A stretch of DNA of 64,000 nucleotides from the NCBI GenBank assembly GCA_021372825.1, contig JAJFTR010000071.1, positions 1 to 64,000 on the forward strand, given 5' to 3'. The notes beneath the pieces are model-generated. The model was given only the letters and a program-made list of their open reading frames with translations, was not told where the DNA came from and made no database searches. Origin of the DNA: Actinomycetes bacterium (lineage in GTDB: Bacteria; Actinomycetota; Coriobacteriia; Anaerosomatales; Anaerosomataceae). The translations under genes were made by a program, and so were the position numbers. Each line of letters begins with the position of its first letter. The first letter of the stretch is position 1. Positions 10,101 to 18,025 of this stretch are shown here, piece by piece.

Positions 10101-12948
10101 TCGCCTCGCCCGTCCACATGCGCCGACCGAAATCGGCGAGACGTGGGCCGAGTCTTCGCTCGACATCCGCCGCTGTCTCCCACTCGAGCATGTTGCGATG
10201 TGTCACGAACATTCGGTAGAGGGCACGCGCAATCGCGTCGAGCATCATGTATGCCTGATGTGGCAGTACCACGAGGGCGACAAGCAACTGGGCGATGTCC
10301 CGCCAGTAGTCACGTGCGATCGAGCGAAAGTCACGTCGCGTGGCACGATCCCGAGAACGGAACACAAGGGCGTCGAAGGCCCCGAAGTAGACAGGGAAGA
10401 GCTCGATCGCGAGCACGATGGCCAGCCATGCCCAGTCGTATCCGGGCAGGGCCACCCACCCGCAAACGGCCAGGAGGAGCAGCGAGGGCGCGGACAGGCT
10501 ACGCCTCAGATTGTCGAGGATCTTCCATCTGTGCAGCATCGTGAGCGGATTTCGCTCACGTCCCGTTCGCGTAGGTACCATGCGCCCTAACCAGGGGAGG
10601 GTCTGCCAATCACCGCGTACCCACCGATGCGAACGTGCGGTGTGCGAGACATAGCTGGAGGGCTGGTCGTCGAGCACTTCGATGTCGCTGGCGAGCGCTG
10701 TCCTGAGGTAGCTGCCCTCAAGGAGGTCATGGCTCAGCAGGGTGTTCTCGGGCAGACGACCCTGCAGGACAGCGTTGTAGACGTCGACCTCGTAGATCCC
10801 TTTTCCCGTGAAGGAACCCTCGCCGAACACGTCTTGGTATGCGTCCGAGACGGCCCCTGCGTAAGGATCGATCCCGATCTGCCCGGAGTGCATCCACGCG
10901 AAGGGTGAACGCTCGGCGCTCTCAAGAGACATGCTCACGCGAGGTTGGACAAGGCCGTACCCTCTGAGCACGCGGCGTCGATCAACATCGATCTGAGCTC
11001 TGTTCAGGGGGTGTGCGATCGTGGAGATGAGTTTGCGCGCTCCATCGTGCGGTAAGACCGTGTCGGCATCCAGGGTGATCACGAAGGTGACGCTCGCCAA
11101 TGCGCGGCGATCCGTGTCACACACGGAGAAACTGGTGTCGTTGGATCCGCGGAGCAGACGGTTGAACTCCTCGAGTGCTCCGCGCTTACGTTCCCAGCCC
11201 ATCCATACTTCGTCGGCGCCGTTGAAGGACCGTCCACGTATGAACAACGAGAAGGGCGCTATGCCGTTCTCTCGGTATGCTTCATTCAAAGCCGATATCC
11301 CGTGGCGTGCCGCATCGATGACCGCCGCGTCGCCCGGAGCCACCTCCGCGGCATGTGCGGGCAGATCACCGATCAACCCGAACAAGATGTTGGGGTCGCG
11401 GTTGGAAAGGTAGGCGATCTCCAAGTTGTCGATGATGTGCTGGGTGGCTTGCGGTGATGTCAGAAGCGCGGGAATGACGACCATGGTGCGGTGCGCGGCT
11501 GCAACAGGCTCGTGGAAGTCGAGCTTGGGGAGCACTCTGGCGGGCCACAGATGGGTGGCGAGGCGGTTCACCACATCAAGGGCAAGACCGGCGAGAGGAG
11601 CAAGCGAGAACACGACCAGGGCGACTGTCCATGCCAGACTTGCGTTGTAGCAAACGACGTATGAGGTCAGAAGCGCCGCAAGCACGATCGTGATGAGAGC
11701 GAACAGTCCCCAGTAGACCAGTCCCTTGCTGGCAAGTGGACCCCGATACAGCCGCTCCCGCAACCGGGGGCGATAGCCGACACACTGCTCGAACGCAAGT
11801 CTCCCGGTACTGATGAGGTAGAAACCGACATGTGCCGCAGATGGGTCAGATGCGTCTGCGGAAAGCGACTCAAGAGCAAGACTCACCGCGGCCTCGGCTA
11901 TCTCGATCTCGGTTCTCGGAGAACGTCGCGCAAGCATCTCGACGGCGTGGCGATACCGGTCACGAGAGACGAAGTCCATACGTGAATACACGCCTGCGGG
12001 GTCCTCGCGCAGGATCTGCTCCACGAGCGAGCACGTCTCGAAGAACTCCCGCCATTCGAGCGCGCCCAAGAAGCGGATGCTGGTGATGGTGTTGGCGATC
12101 GACACTTGATCGGCGGCTTGTTCTTGATGCTCCTCGAACGCGAGCGCCTCGTAGGAAACCCCGCGCTCTGCCATCTTGTGGTCCGCCCACAGAACCGCCG
12201 CGTCCGCGTCCTCGTGGTCTTGGAGACGCTGGCTGAATCTTATGAGGAACGCAGGTGACGGGGTCGGACGCGCGCGCTCGAGTTCATGCATGACCTGTTC
12301 GACATGCGCGCTGGCCGATTGCAGAGCTTCGAGCACACGGTCGGCCCAGGCGTCGGCCTCCTTGATCGCCGTGTGCGAAGCGCTGATACGCGCGCTGAGC
12401 CGACGTACGTTGTCGACGAGCGCGATTCGCAGCATGATCGGGATGGCCCAGACCTCGCCGATCGTGAGGGGCGAGGAGTCTTGGAACGCCATCACGAACC
12501 GTATCAGACGCTCGCGATCGAGGCGAGCGTCTGAAGCTGAGACGAGCAAGAGCATCGCCTCGAAGATGCGAGGGTATCCGCGGAGGCTGCCCTCGCACAG
12601 ACGAGGCAGCTCGAGTCCGTAGTCGGCGGGGAGGTCGTCCCGCACGGTGCGGATCTGCTCTTCCACGAGGTAGTAGTTGTCGAGGAGCCATTCCGCCGAC
12701 ACGGAGATGGGGGCCTGGTTTCGCGCATCCGTCGCAAGCAGGGTGTAGATCTTCTCAATCGTGACTTCGGCCCGGTCAAGGACGCTCAAGAGCGGGACGG
12801 TCCGCGACTGAGTGTCGACCGTCCAGCACTGGGTACTGGCGAGTGCGCGCGCTGTGTCGGCGAGGCGCTCCGTACTGAGAAGCTCGGTTCGGAGCGGCTC
12901 GCTGTCCGCCGGTATGGTCCAATCTACGTGCTTCGCCGGATCGGGCAT
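4180..12948 (-). CDS. Giant cyclic beta-1,2-glucan synthase-like protein (GT84/GH94, NdvB/Cgs family)
   Basis: At 2922 residues this is close to the size of Brucella Cgs and Rhizobium NdvB. In order it shows an N-terminal helical region, a membrane segment near residue 420, and a GT84 glycosyltransferase region with TLDADTVLP near residue 626 (the DxD-type nucleotide-sugar site). More membrane segments follow at about 820-1000, then a glucoamylase-like domain with NWYDTTTLQPL near 1093, and tandem carbohydrate-binding and GH94 phosphorylase modules. GGGDWNDGM near 2590 carries the GH94 catalytic Asp. The family elongates, trims and cyclises beta-1,2-glucan at the inner membrane. The gene is monocistronic with a 560-base leader. 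It is unusual in an actinobacterium. Whether the product is cyclic or linear glucan cannot be told here. Confidence 0.9.
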   Translation of the reverse strand: MPDPAKHVDWTIPADSEPLRTELLSTERLADTARALASTQCWTVDTQSRTVPLLSVLDRAEVTIEKIYTLLATDARNQAPISVSAEWLLDNYYLVEEQIRTVRDDLPADYGLELPRLCEGSLRGYPRIFEAMLLLVSASDARLDRERLIRFVMAFQDSSPLTIGEVWAIPIMLRIALVDNVRRLSARISASHTAIKEADAWADRVLEALQSASAHVEQVMHELERARPTPSPAFLIRFSQRLQDHEDADAAVLWADHKMAERGVSYEALAFEEHQEQAADQVSIANTITSIRFLGALEWREFFETCSLVEQILREDPAGVYSRMDFVSRDRYRHAVEMLARRSPRTEIEIAEAAVSLALESLSADASDPSAAHVGFYLISTGRLAFEQCVGYRPRLRERLYRGPLASKGLVYWGLFALITIVLAALLTSYVVCYNASLAWTVALVVFSLAPLAGLALDVVNRLATHLWPARVLPKLDFHEPVAAAHRTMVVIPALLTSPQATQHIIDNLEIAYLSNRDPNILFGLIGDLPAHAAEVAPGDAAVIDAARHGISALNEAYRENGIAPFSLFIRGRSFNGADEVWMGWERKRGALEEFNRLLRGSNDTSFSVCDTDRRALASVTFVITLDADTVLPHDGARKLISTIAHPLNRAQIDVDRRRVLRGYGLVQPRVSMSLESAERSPFAWMHSGQIGIDPYAGAVSDAYQDVFGEGSFTGKGIYEVDVYNAVLQGRLPENTLLSHDLLEGSYLRTALASDIEVLDDQPSSYVSHTARSHRWVRGDWQTLPWLGRMVPTRTGRERNPLTMLHRWKILDNLRRSLSAPSLLLLAVCGWVALPGYDWAWLAIVLAIELFPVYFGAFDALVFRSRDRATRRDFRSIARDYWRDIAQLLVALVVLPHQAYMMLDAIARALYRMFVTHRNMLEWETAADVERRLGPRLADFGRRMWTGEAITFSAAVIVAMLDLPSLVSATPLLLAWAIAPYIAWRVSLPTPEPVIEISDAERASVRRIARRTWRFFETFVTPEDHYLAPDNFQEDPEPVVAHRTSPTNMGLQLISGLTAYDLGFIGLSRFVDLTSRTLSTMVGLERYRGHFYNWYDTTTLQPLRPSYVSTVDSGNLAGHLVALRAGLMEVSESPLIGSSALTGIAETVRLALEELLAFRDDLGPAEAVVELRTSLEELLRRIRLDQTPADLGEWWSVLSALASLADTVTARLAALRPRTSGDEAALASVTRAVDAVRVDVHYHLDDLERYTPWAPLLGQVPRAALTDESLSPLVSHTPSLVGLAEGFDVTLAHLDELASAGDDTSVWAARVAAGIREARPQCVQLLAELRLAADMAQEIWEHTDFSMLFDRNRMLFSIGFNTAEGKLEESFYDMLASECRLASYVAIAKGDVPQEHWFRLGRAITETEAGRALVSWSASMFEYLMPLLVMKSWPGTLLDQTYRTIVRRQIQYGQQRGVPWGVSESAFAARDAGMIYQYQAFGIPGLGLKRGLSEDVVVAPYATVLALPLEPHAALQNLDTLARQGAEGQYGFYEAVDYTPGRVPAGKRRAIVRCYMAHHQGMSMVSLGNVLTGRRMQERFHRDPVMHSAELLLQERVPRRVHIAQPHVEEVEFVRSVREPPPAVTRSYPTPHTPVPATHFLSNGSYSVMVTNGGGGYSRWRGRTVTRYREDITRDCWGTFFYLKDLDTGRVWSATYQPVLAEPDDYHVTFSADKAEYRRLDGDVETHTEVVVSPEDDVEIRRITVTNRGREALRIELTSYAEVTLAERGADHAHKAFSNLFVETSAESDLGALIFSRRPRSSTEQRVWGMHVVACDHDVACECSYETDRAAFLGRLGTPVAPRAIVGSDPLTKSVGAVLDPIVALRQTLTIEPGGTAHLAFSTGVAESREVVLALAEKYHDITSAQRALDLAWSTSQIELRDLGITPQEAVTYQRLASRLLLTDPYSRLKVFTEKENRLPISALWSIGISGDLPILLVEIERVEETPLVKQALLAHQYWRSRGFECDLVLLNTKPSAYASELDGRLRMLLRTGHALQLLDRPGGVYLRTADQVPTEVCELLRSVARAVLTGDGGPIALQLNQRADRPGPPDPFIPGEDSVLDRSPAFERPPLAYDNGVGGFDIARDEYVVVLDTGMTTPAPWVNVVANPSFGGLISEAGVGCTWALNSHENRITTWNNDPVSDGTGEAIYIRDENTGQFWSPTPLPVRSAEPYVIRHGRGYTRFEHTSHGISHTLDWFVAASDPVRIARLRVENLTERTRALSVTHFVEWSLGDSRSKAQQRVVTWFDEDAQALMAHSWFNADFPGRPAFLASDGEVASYTANRMEFIGRNGDPRDPAAMRNRTLGRETGRFLDNCGAIQRTLTLAPHESAEIVFLLGQTETVESAHALIARYRQSGAAEQALVAVRSAWRRLLGTVQVRTPDKELDLMVNGAALYQTLACRFWGRTATYQSSGAYGFRDQLQDCLALLYARPDLVREHIIEASRHQFLEGDVLHWWHPYSGRGVRTRFVDDRLWLPYVTAEYIAATGDESVLDVEVPYLEGPAIPDDREDLYLQPQPALRVGTIYEHCCAAIEASRGTGAHGLPLMGGGDWNDGMNRVGIGGSGESVWMAWFLDVVLRAFAPLAERRGEPEVAQAYRERAASLIAAVEREAWDGAWYRRAFFDDGTPLGTRTADECRIDAIAQAWAHISGSGDRARALRAIEAVEEKLVRWEDGLIALLTPPFDHMDHDPGYIKGYVPGVRENGGQYTHAAIWVVLAYTLMGDGDEALALFDLLNPVNHALDPTSLGVYKVEPYVIAADVYAVPPHVGRGGWTWYTGSASWMYRVAVREICGLRLEADGEMRYLRVDPCVPKSWSSWTMQFTYENTTYAIEVTNPRGVNRGVESVTLDGSVLDGLRIPLEEDGGTHHVSVTMLGGDAPSSI

Positions 12949-13509
12949 GTGTACACTCTCCGCCGCGTTCCCCGTCTGACGCGCCGGGCCGCGCGCGGTG
13001 AGCGCCCGTCCCGGGCCCTATTGTGACACGAAGGCGGGTGATTCCGGTCCTTTCATAACGGATTCGTCCAAACATGCAGGGGGTATATCAGACGCAGAAG
13101 AGCAGTCAGCCTGCTGCTCGAGAAGAGGCGATCAAGGAGGTGAGGCGATCTCGAGTCGGAATGCTGAGTGCCACGTTTTCGGCCGGGACGGCAGAGGGAG
13201 ACTCCCCTCAAGGATCGCAATGTGACGTGGCTTGATCAAAGCATGCGCGGCGCCTGTGCGGCGGCGAGCAGGAAGCCTTCAAGTCGATTCATATGATGGG
13301 GCGCGATCCAAAGGGGAGATCGGGCATAAGCCCCTGGATGATCCGGGAGGTGCGACCGGCGGGAGGGTTTCGTCGGCCACCAGACTCCAAGGAGAGCCCA
13401 TTGGGAAGGCGCCTCGGGCGGTGCGAAGGCGGTCCCGGCCATTGGAACTTCGAAGGCGGACGCGAGAGCGCCCGCCTTCTTGTCCTTGCGATAACGCCTA
13501 CAAGCCGCG
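12949..13509. other. Non-coding gap between glnK and the glucan synthase gene
   Basis: No convincing gene is present on either strand. Only short frames without ribosome sites occur. The region holds the glnK terminator (13452-13479) and a stem-loop at 13306-13339 whose arms ATCCA/TGGAT and GGGG/CCCC pair. The promoter and 5' leader of the minus-strand glucan synthase gene must also be here. I compared it with common riboswitch cores (cobalamin, c-di-GMP, c-di-AMP, SAM, glutamine) and recognised none. Confidence 0.6.
13452..13479 (-). terminator. Terminator-like hairpin after glnK
   Basis: An 8-bp stem (GAAGGCGG with its complement) continues, after one mismatch, into CGC/GCG around a GAGA loop. 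It lies about 30 bases past the glnK stop. The stem is symmetric and the T-tract short on either strand, so it may act in both directions. Confidence 0.65.
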
Positions 13510-13848
13510 TCAAAGCGCGTCGGTCCCCCTTTCGCCGGTGCGAATACGGATGATGTCTTCCACGCCGCTTACGAAGATCTTCCCATCACCGATCATGCCG
13601 GTGCGCGCCGCGTCACAGATCGCATCCACCACGTCAGCTACCTCGTGGTCGTTCACGACCGCCATCACCATGATCTTCGGCAGAAGGTCGATGGAGTACT
13701 CCTGACCTCGCCACTGCTGAGTCACGCCTTTCTGGATGCCGTGTCCTTTCACCTCGGTCACGGTAAGACCCGCGTGTCCGAGCGCGACAAGCGCATCCTT
13801 CACGGCTCCGAGCTTCTCTGGCCGGACGATCGCCTCGATCTTCCTCAT
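13510..13848 (-). CDS. glnK: PII nitrogen regulatory protein (GlnK/GlnB)
   Basis: 112 residues, the standard PII length. It opens MRKIEAIVRPEKL and ends with TGMIGDGKIFV and IRTGERGTDAL, the PII signatures that form the ATP and 2-oxoglutarate sites. In the T-loop Gln39, Lys40 and the modifiable Tyr51 (GQEY) are kept, while the usual Tyr46 is Trp. The start lies one base after the amtB stop, so the two are co-transcribed in the order amtB-glnK. GlnK normally plugs AmtB when nitrogen is plentiful. Retained Tyr51 leaves uridylylation or adenylylation possible, but no modifying enzyme is in the window. A longer upstream frame of 192 residues is only amtB read in another frame. Confidence 0.95.
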   Translation of the reverse strand: MRKIEAIVRPEKLGAVKDALVALGHAGLTVTEVKGHGIQKGVTQQWRGQEYSIDLLPKIMVMAVVNDHEVADVVDAICDAARTGMIGDGKIFVSGVEDIIRIRTGERGTDAL

Positions 13849-13849
13849 G

Positions 13850-15469
13850 TCACGCCTCACTCTCGACAGGACCCTCGATGTACGTTCCCGCCCCGAGCGC
13901 TCCGCTTCCTGCGAGGTCCGGATACGCGAACACGCCCATCTCGGTCGCGTCCAGACCGGCGAGTTCGTCTGCTTCCGAGGACCGGATGCCCTGCACCTTG
14001 TCTTGGATCTTGAAGAACGCGTACATCGTGCCGAACGCCCACACAGCCACCACCACACACGCGATCGACTGCGCGACGAGCTGTCCACCGTCGCCGTAGA
14101 GAAGGCCCCTCACTCCTCCGCTCACGCCGTTCCAGCCGTCGCCGTATGTTCCGTCCGCGAACAAGCCTAGTGCGAGCATCCCCCACAGGCCGTTGATCCC
14201 ATGCACGGAGATTGCGCCCACCGGGTCGTCCACCTTGACGGCCCGTTCCCAGAAGATGACCGACCCCACCACGAGCACGCCCGCGACCATTCCGATGATG
14301 ACCGACGCCCACGGGGTCACGAACGCGCATGGGGCGGTGATCGCCACGAGACCGGCGAGCATACCGTTGGCGGTCATGGAGGGGTCTGGCCGCCCCCAGA
14401 CCTTCCACACCACGAACATCGCCACCAGCGCGCCAGCTGATCCCGAGAGCATGGTGTTGGCGATGATGATAGGGAAGCGCAGGTCGCCTGCCGACAGCGT
14501 GCTCATCCCGTTGAACCCCATCCACCCGAACACCAGGATGATCGTGCCGAGAACCGCCATAGGTATGTGGTGGCCGGGCATGGCGACCGGTGTCCCGTCG
14601 GTCTTGAACTTGCCGATGCGCGGGCCGATCACGATCGCGCCGGCGAGAGCCGAGAAACCACCCACTGCGTGCACAACCGACGAACCAGCGAAGTCGACGA
14701 CGCCGTGCCCAAGGCCGAGGTTCACGCCCAGCTGGGCCAGCCAGCCGCCTCCCCAGACCCACATGCCGTAGAGCGGATACGTGAACACCGCCATGTAGAC
14801 ACCGAACGGGATGAAGGCCGAGAACTTCCAGCGTTCGGCCATCGCGCCGGTGACAATGGTCGCCGCGGTATCCATGAAGACCAACTGGAACAAGAAGAAG
14901 GCGAAAGCGCCTACATCGAGGGTCCCATCCCCGAGCGATCCCAAGAAGAAGCCCTTGGTACCCGCGATCGCCTGACCGAACACAGTGAACGCATCACCGT
15001 CAAGCACGCCGGTGGCGCCGCCGAGTAGACCGATCGGTCCGAACGAGCCGAACTGCAGAGCGAAACCCAGAGCCCAATAGGCCAGGGTTCCCACCGCGAA
15101 GATGACGAAGTTGGTCATCGCCACATGGGCCGCGTTCTTGCTCCTGCAGAAACCCGTCTCCACAAGCATGAACCCTGCTTGCATGAAGAAGATGAGCGTC
15201 ACGCCGACGATGACGAAGAACACGTTGAGCGCCACCTCGAGATGCCCGACGTCCCCGGCAACCTCGAGCAGCGTCGGCGACCCTGGTGTCGTCGCGGTGA
15301 CGTCCGCGGCGGTCCCTGTCTGCGCGCCTGTCGCATCCCCTGACGCCCAAGCGGCGCCGGTCATCAGGACAAGCGCCAGCAGACAAAGAGCGACTGTGCG
15401 GACACCTGCCCTGAGCGCGATGTCTCGCCATGTGAGCCGTGCGCGCCCTGCCCTCTCTCGCAATCGCAT
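13850..15469 (-). CDS. amtB: Ammonium transporter (Amt family)
   Basis: 539 residues with an N-terminal signal-like segment and eleven or so membrane spans. The family marks are clear: MLVETGFCRSKNAAHV early in the protein, the first pore His in SSVVHAVGG and the second in ISVHGINGLWG, the twin-His pair that conducts ammonium. About 100 residues more than E. coli AmtB are present, mainly in an extended N terminus rich in Thr/Ala and in the cytoplasmic tail, where GlnK binds. ATG at 15469 follows GGGAGGTG by eight bases. It is transcribed with glnK and divergent from a histidine kinase gene, with about 190 bases between. Confidence 0.95.
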   Translation of the reverse strand: MRLRERAGRARLTWRDIALRAGVRTVALCLLALVLMTGAAWASGDATGAQTGTAADVTATTPGSPTLLEVAGDVGHLEVALNVFFVIVGVTLIFFMQAGFMLVETGFCRSKNAAHVAMTNFVIFAVGTLAYWALGFALQFGSFGPIGLLGGATGVLDGDAFTVFGQAIAGTKGFFLGSLGDGTLDVGAFAFFLFQLVFMDTAATIVTGAMAERWKFSAFIPFGVYMAVFTYPLYGMWVWGGGWLAQLGVNLGLGHGVVDFAGSSVVHAVGGFSALAGAIVIGPRIGKFKTDGTPVAMPGHHIPMAVLGTIILVFGWMGFNGMSTLSAGDLRFPIIIANTMLSGSAGALVAMFVVWKVWGRPDPSMTANGMLAGLVAITAPCAFVTPWASVIIGMVAGVLVVGSVIFWERAVKVDDPVGAISVHGINGLWGMLALGLFADGTYGDGWNGVSGGVRGLLYGDGGQLVAQSIACVVVAVWAFGTMYAFFKIQDKVQGIRSSEADELAGLDATEMGVFAYPDLAGSGALGAGTYIEGPVESEA

Positions 15470-15656
15470 ACGCCTTCACCTCCCGTGTCTTCCCGGTGCG
15501 TCCACGCCCGGTTTCTCCCGACATCTGGGAAGCGTAGAGGCGTGATGTTTCGTGCGGATTGCGGGACGCGCAAAGTCGCATGAATTCGGTGTGTCGCGAG
15601 GGGCATACTTGGTCTGAACATCTATCATGAAGTCGTGCTCTGACCGAGGGGAAGGC

Positions 15657-17780
15657 ATGACCAGAAACGACTCGCCGCCACGTACCGCCGTGGTGATGAT
15701 GGTGTCGGGCGCCGTCTACCTTGCTGTCGAGGTCGCATCGGCCGCTCTTATGCCGGAGAACCCTGATCCGCTGTGGCTTCCTGCCGGGCTAGGGCTTGCC
15801 TTGATGCTCCTGTGGGGCAGGAGGATCTGGCCGTCCTTGGCGGCGGCGTCGGCGGTGTTCGCCCTGCTTCCACACCCCTGGGGGCTTGGGGCGTCGCTGT
15901 GGCCCGGTCTTGCGCTGAGTCTCATCGGGGTCGGTGAGGCGGCGCTTGCGACGACCCTCATCTCTCGTAAGCGGGGCTTCGATCCTGACTTGTCCACCCT
16001 GTTCGATGTCCGGATCTTCGTGCTGTGGGGGATGTTGATCCCGCCCTTGATGGCGGCTCTGGCCGGTTCGGGCCTCCTTGTTCTGTCGGGCCTTATCGAG
16101 CCGTCGGGCTTCGGCCTCTCCGCGTGGGCGTGGTACGCGGGCGATGTTCTCGGCATCGCGTGTGGAGCGCCTATCGTGATGACATCAGGCTCGTGGCGAC
16201 TCCCATCGCGCGAAGGTAGGGCGTCGCATGCAGAGGCCGTGCTCGCAGTCTTGGGGTTCACGGCGCTCAGCGTATACATATTCTTCGTAGGGAAAGTCCC
16301 GATCTCAGGGTCCTTCCCCTACCCCGTGTACCCCTTCGTCGTGTGGGTGGCGCTGCGGATGGGGCCGCCCGTCGTCTCCCTCCTCACGCCGATACTCGCC
16401 GCGATCGCGGTGGCGGCGACCAGGGCGGGCGCCGGTCCTTTCACTGACGGCGAAGCGTTCACGAGGATCGGCCGGGCCCAGACTTTCGTGGTGATCTTGG
16501 CGCTCACCGGGATGACGCTCGCCGCCGCAGTCCGGGAGCGTGCCAGCGTCTCGGCGGAGCGAGCGTGGCTTGCCGACGTGACGGACAGGAGCCTTAACGA
16601 GATCTACGTCTTCGACCCGAGCACCCTGAGGTTCGAGTACTTCAACGCAGGCGCCCGCGCGAACACGGGCTACACGCCCGAGAAGATCCGGGAGATGACT
16701 CCCATCGATATCAAGCCGGAGTTCGACGAGCGAAGCTTCCGGGCGCTGATCGCACCGCTGCTGGAAGGGAGCACACGTCAGCTGCGTTTCGAGACTATTC
16801 ACTTGCGCGCCGACGGCACGACCTACCCTGTCGAGGTCTACCTGCAACTCGTCGATCGGGGAGGAAGGCCGGTCTTCGTCGCGCTCATCAACGACATCAG
16901 CCAGCGCCGGCAGACGGAGGTGGCGCTCGCGGAGTACCGCGATCACCTCGAAGGGCTCGTGGATGAACGCACCGAGGAGCTGCAGCAGGCGAACGAGGAG
17001 CTGGAGGTGTCCAACGAAGAGCTGCACAGTCTGTACGAAGACACCGCGGAGGCGGCGGAGGAGTTGGCGCGCCTCAACCGCGAAGTGGAAGAAGCAAGCC
17101 GAGCAAAGAGCGACTTCCTCGCGAACATGAGCCACGAGTTGAGAACGCCCCTCAACTCGATCATAGGGTTCTCAGACATCCTGCTGCACGGGCTGGCGGG
17201 ACCACTCACGAAGGAGCAAGCGCGGCAAGTCGCGATGATCAACGATTCAGGCAAGCACCTGCTGGACCTCATCAATGACGTCCTCGACCTGTCCAAGATC
17301 GAGGCCGAACGCATGGAGCCCGTGTTCGAGGTCTGTGACCTCTCGGCGGTGACGCGGCAAGTGGTAGAGAGCGTGGAACCACAGGCGCACGAGAAAGGTC
17401 TGTATCTGGAATGGTCCGGGCTCGACTGCCAAACACCGGTGCTCACGGACGCGACGATGGTCAGGCAGATTGTGCTGAACCTGCTTTCGAACGCGCTCAA
17501 GTTCACTCAGCGTGGTGGTATCCGAGTGGGACTCACGCTAGAGGAAGGCTGGTGCCGGATATCGGTTTCAGATACGGGGCCAGGTATCGCGGATGCGGAC
17601 CGGCGAAGGATCTTCGAGTCGTTCACCCAGCTTCCCGCAGCCAATGGCGGCCGGCCGGACGGCACGGGGCTCGGTCTGTCGATCTCAGCGCGCCTCGCGG
17701 GCCTTCTCGGAGGTCGCATCGAGCTGACGAACGCTGCTGAACGCGGCTCGACGTTCACGGTGGTGTTGCCGACGCAGTGA
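15657..17780 (+). CDS. Membrane PAS sensor histidine kinase (MASE1-like)
   Basis: 707 residues. An N-terminal block of seven or eight membrane spans (about 1-300) resembles the MASE1 sensory domain. A PAS domain follows (YVFDPSTLRFEYFNAG at about 320-430), then a coiled coil rich in EELQQANEELEVSNEEL, a HisKA domain with phosphoacceptor His493 in NMSHELRTPLN, and an HATPase domain with N box (NLLSNALKFT), SDTGPGI and GTGLGLS. All catalytic boxes look intact. The ATG at 15657 has GAGGGGAAGG before it. No response regulator is adjacent. Divergence from amtB-glnK hints at, but does not show, a link to nitrogen sensing. Its HisKA region is similar to that of the His-less kinase at 24733. Confidence 0.9.
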   Translation: MTRNDSPPRTAVVMMVSGAVYLAVEVASAALMPENPDPLWLPAGLGLALMLLWGRRIWPSLAAASAVFALLPHPWGLGASLWPGLALSLIGVGEAALATTLISRKRGFDPDLSTLFDVRIFVLWGMLIPPLMAALAGSGLLVLSGLIEPSGFGLSAWAWYAGDVLGIACGAPIVMTSGSWRLPSREGRASHAEAVLAVLGFTALSVYIFFVGKVPISGSFPYPVYPFVVWVALRMGPPVVSLLTPILAAIAVAATRAGAGPFTDGEAFTRIGRAQTFVVILALTGMTLAAAVRERASVSAERAWLADVTDRSLNEIYVFDPSTLRFEYFNAGARANTGYTPEKIREMTPIDIKPEFDERSFRALIAPLLEGSTRQLRFETIHLRADGTTYPVEVYLQLVDRGGRPVFVALINDISQRRQTEVALAEYRDHLEGLVDERTEELQQANEELEVSNEELHSLYEDTAEAAEELARLNREVEEASRAKSDFLANMSHELRTPLNSIIGFSDILLHGLAGPLTKEQARQVAMINDSGKHLLDLINDVLDLSKIEAERMEPVFEVCDLSAVTRQVVESVEPQAHEKGLYLEWSGLDCQTPVLTDATMVRQIVLNLLSNALKFTQRGGIRVGLTLEEGWCRISVSDTGPGIADADRRRIFESFTQLPAANGGRPDGTGLGLSISARLAGLLGGRIELTNAAERGSTFTVVLPTQ

Positions 17781-17795
17781 GGCAGCGGCTCGTGC

Positions 17796-17801
17796 TATAA
17801 T
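17796..17801 (+). promoter_or_regulatory. -10 box of the tRNA-Ala gene
   Basis: A perfect TATAAT stands 10 bases before the mature tRNA 5' end, a normal stable-RNA spacing. No good -35 at 17 bases is evident. It lies directly after the kinase stop codon. Confidence 0.65.
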
Positions 17802-17811
17802 CTGCGCTCGC

Positions 17812-17887
17812 GGGGACGTAGCTCAGCTGGGAGAGCGCGGGCTTTGCAAGCCTGAGGTCGAGGGTTCGAGCCCCTTCGTCTCCACCA
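17812..17887 (+). tRNA. tRNA-Ala(UGC)
   Basis: A 76-base cloverleaf with encoded CCA. The acceptor arms GGGGACG/CGTCTCC pair with one G-U; the D-stem is GCTC/GAGC; the anticodon loop TTTGCAA carries TGC on a CGGGC/GCCTG stem; the T-arm has the TTCGAGC loop. All invariant positions are present, so the gene should be functional. A strong hairpin follows at 17903. Confidence 0.97.
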
Positions 17888-17902
17888 GAGCGATCCGCAG
17901 CT

Positions 17903-17928
17903 CGGCCGGTCTGCACCAAGACCGGCCG
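17903..17928 (+). terminator. Terminator-like hairpin after tRNA-Ala
   Basis: A 10-bp GC-rich stem (CGGCCGGTCT with its complement) with a 6-base loop sits 15 bases after the tRNA. The following sequence is only modestly T-rich. Confidence 0.7.
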
Positions 17929-18025
17929 GCTCTGTTCCTCGGCATCGGCATCGATGTGTCCCCTTGCGCCTCACGACGAGGGACAGGTAGGCTTCCATCC
18001 GGCGCACAGGACGATTGGAGATGGC

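Noticed and set aside
13293-13553. Small plus-strand frames in the gap before glnK
   Set aside because: They lack ribosome sites and cross the glnK terminator hairpin.
17930-18025. Possible c-di-AMP riboswitch before the KimA-type gene
   Set aside because: The leader is under 100 bases and begins at the tRNA terminator; no conserved core fits.
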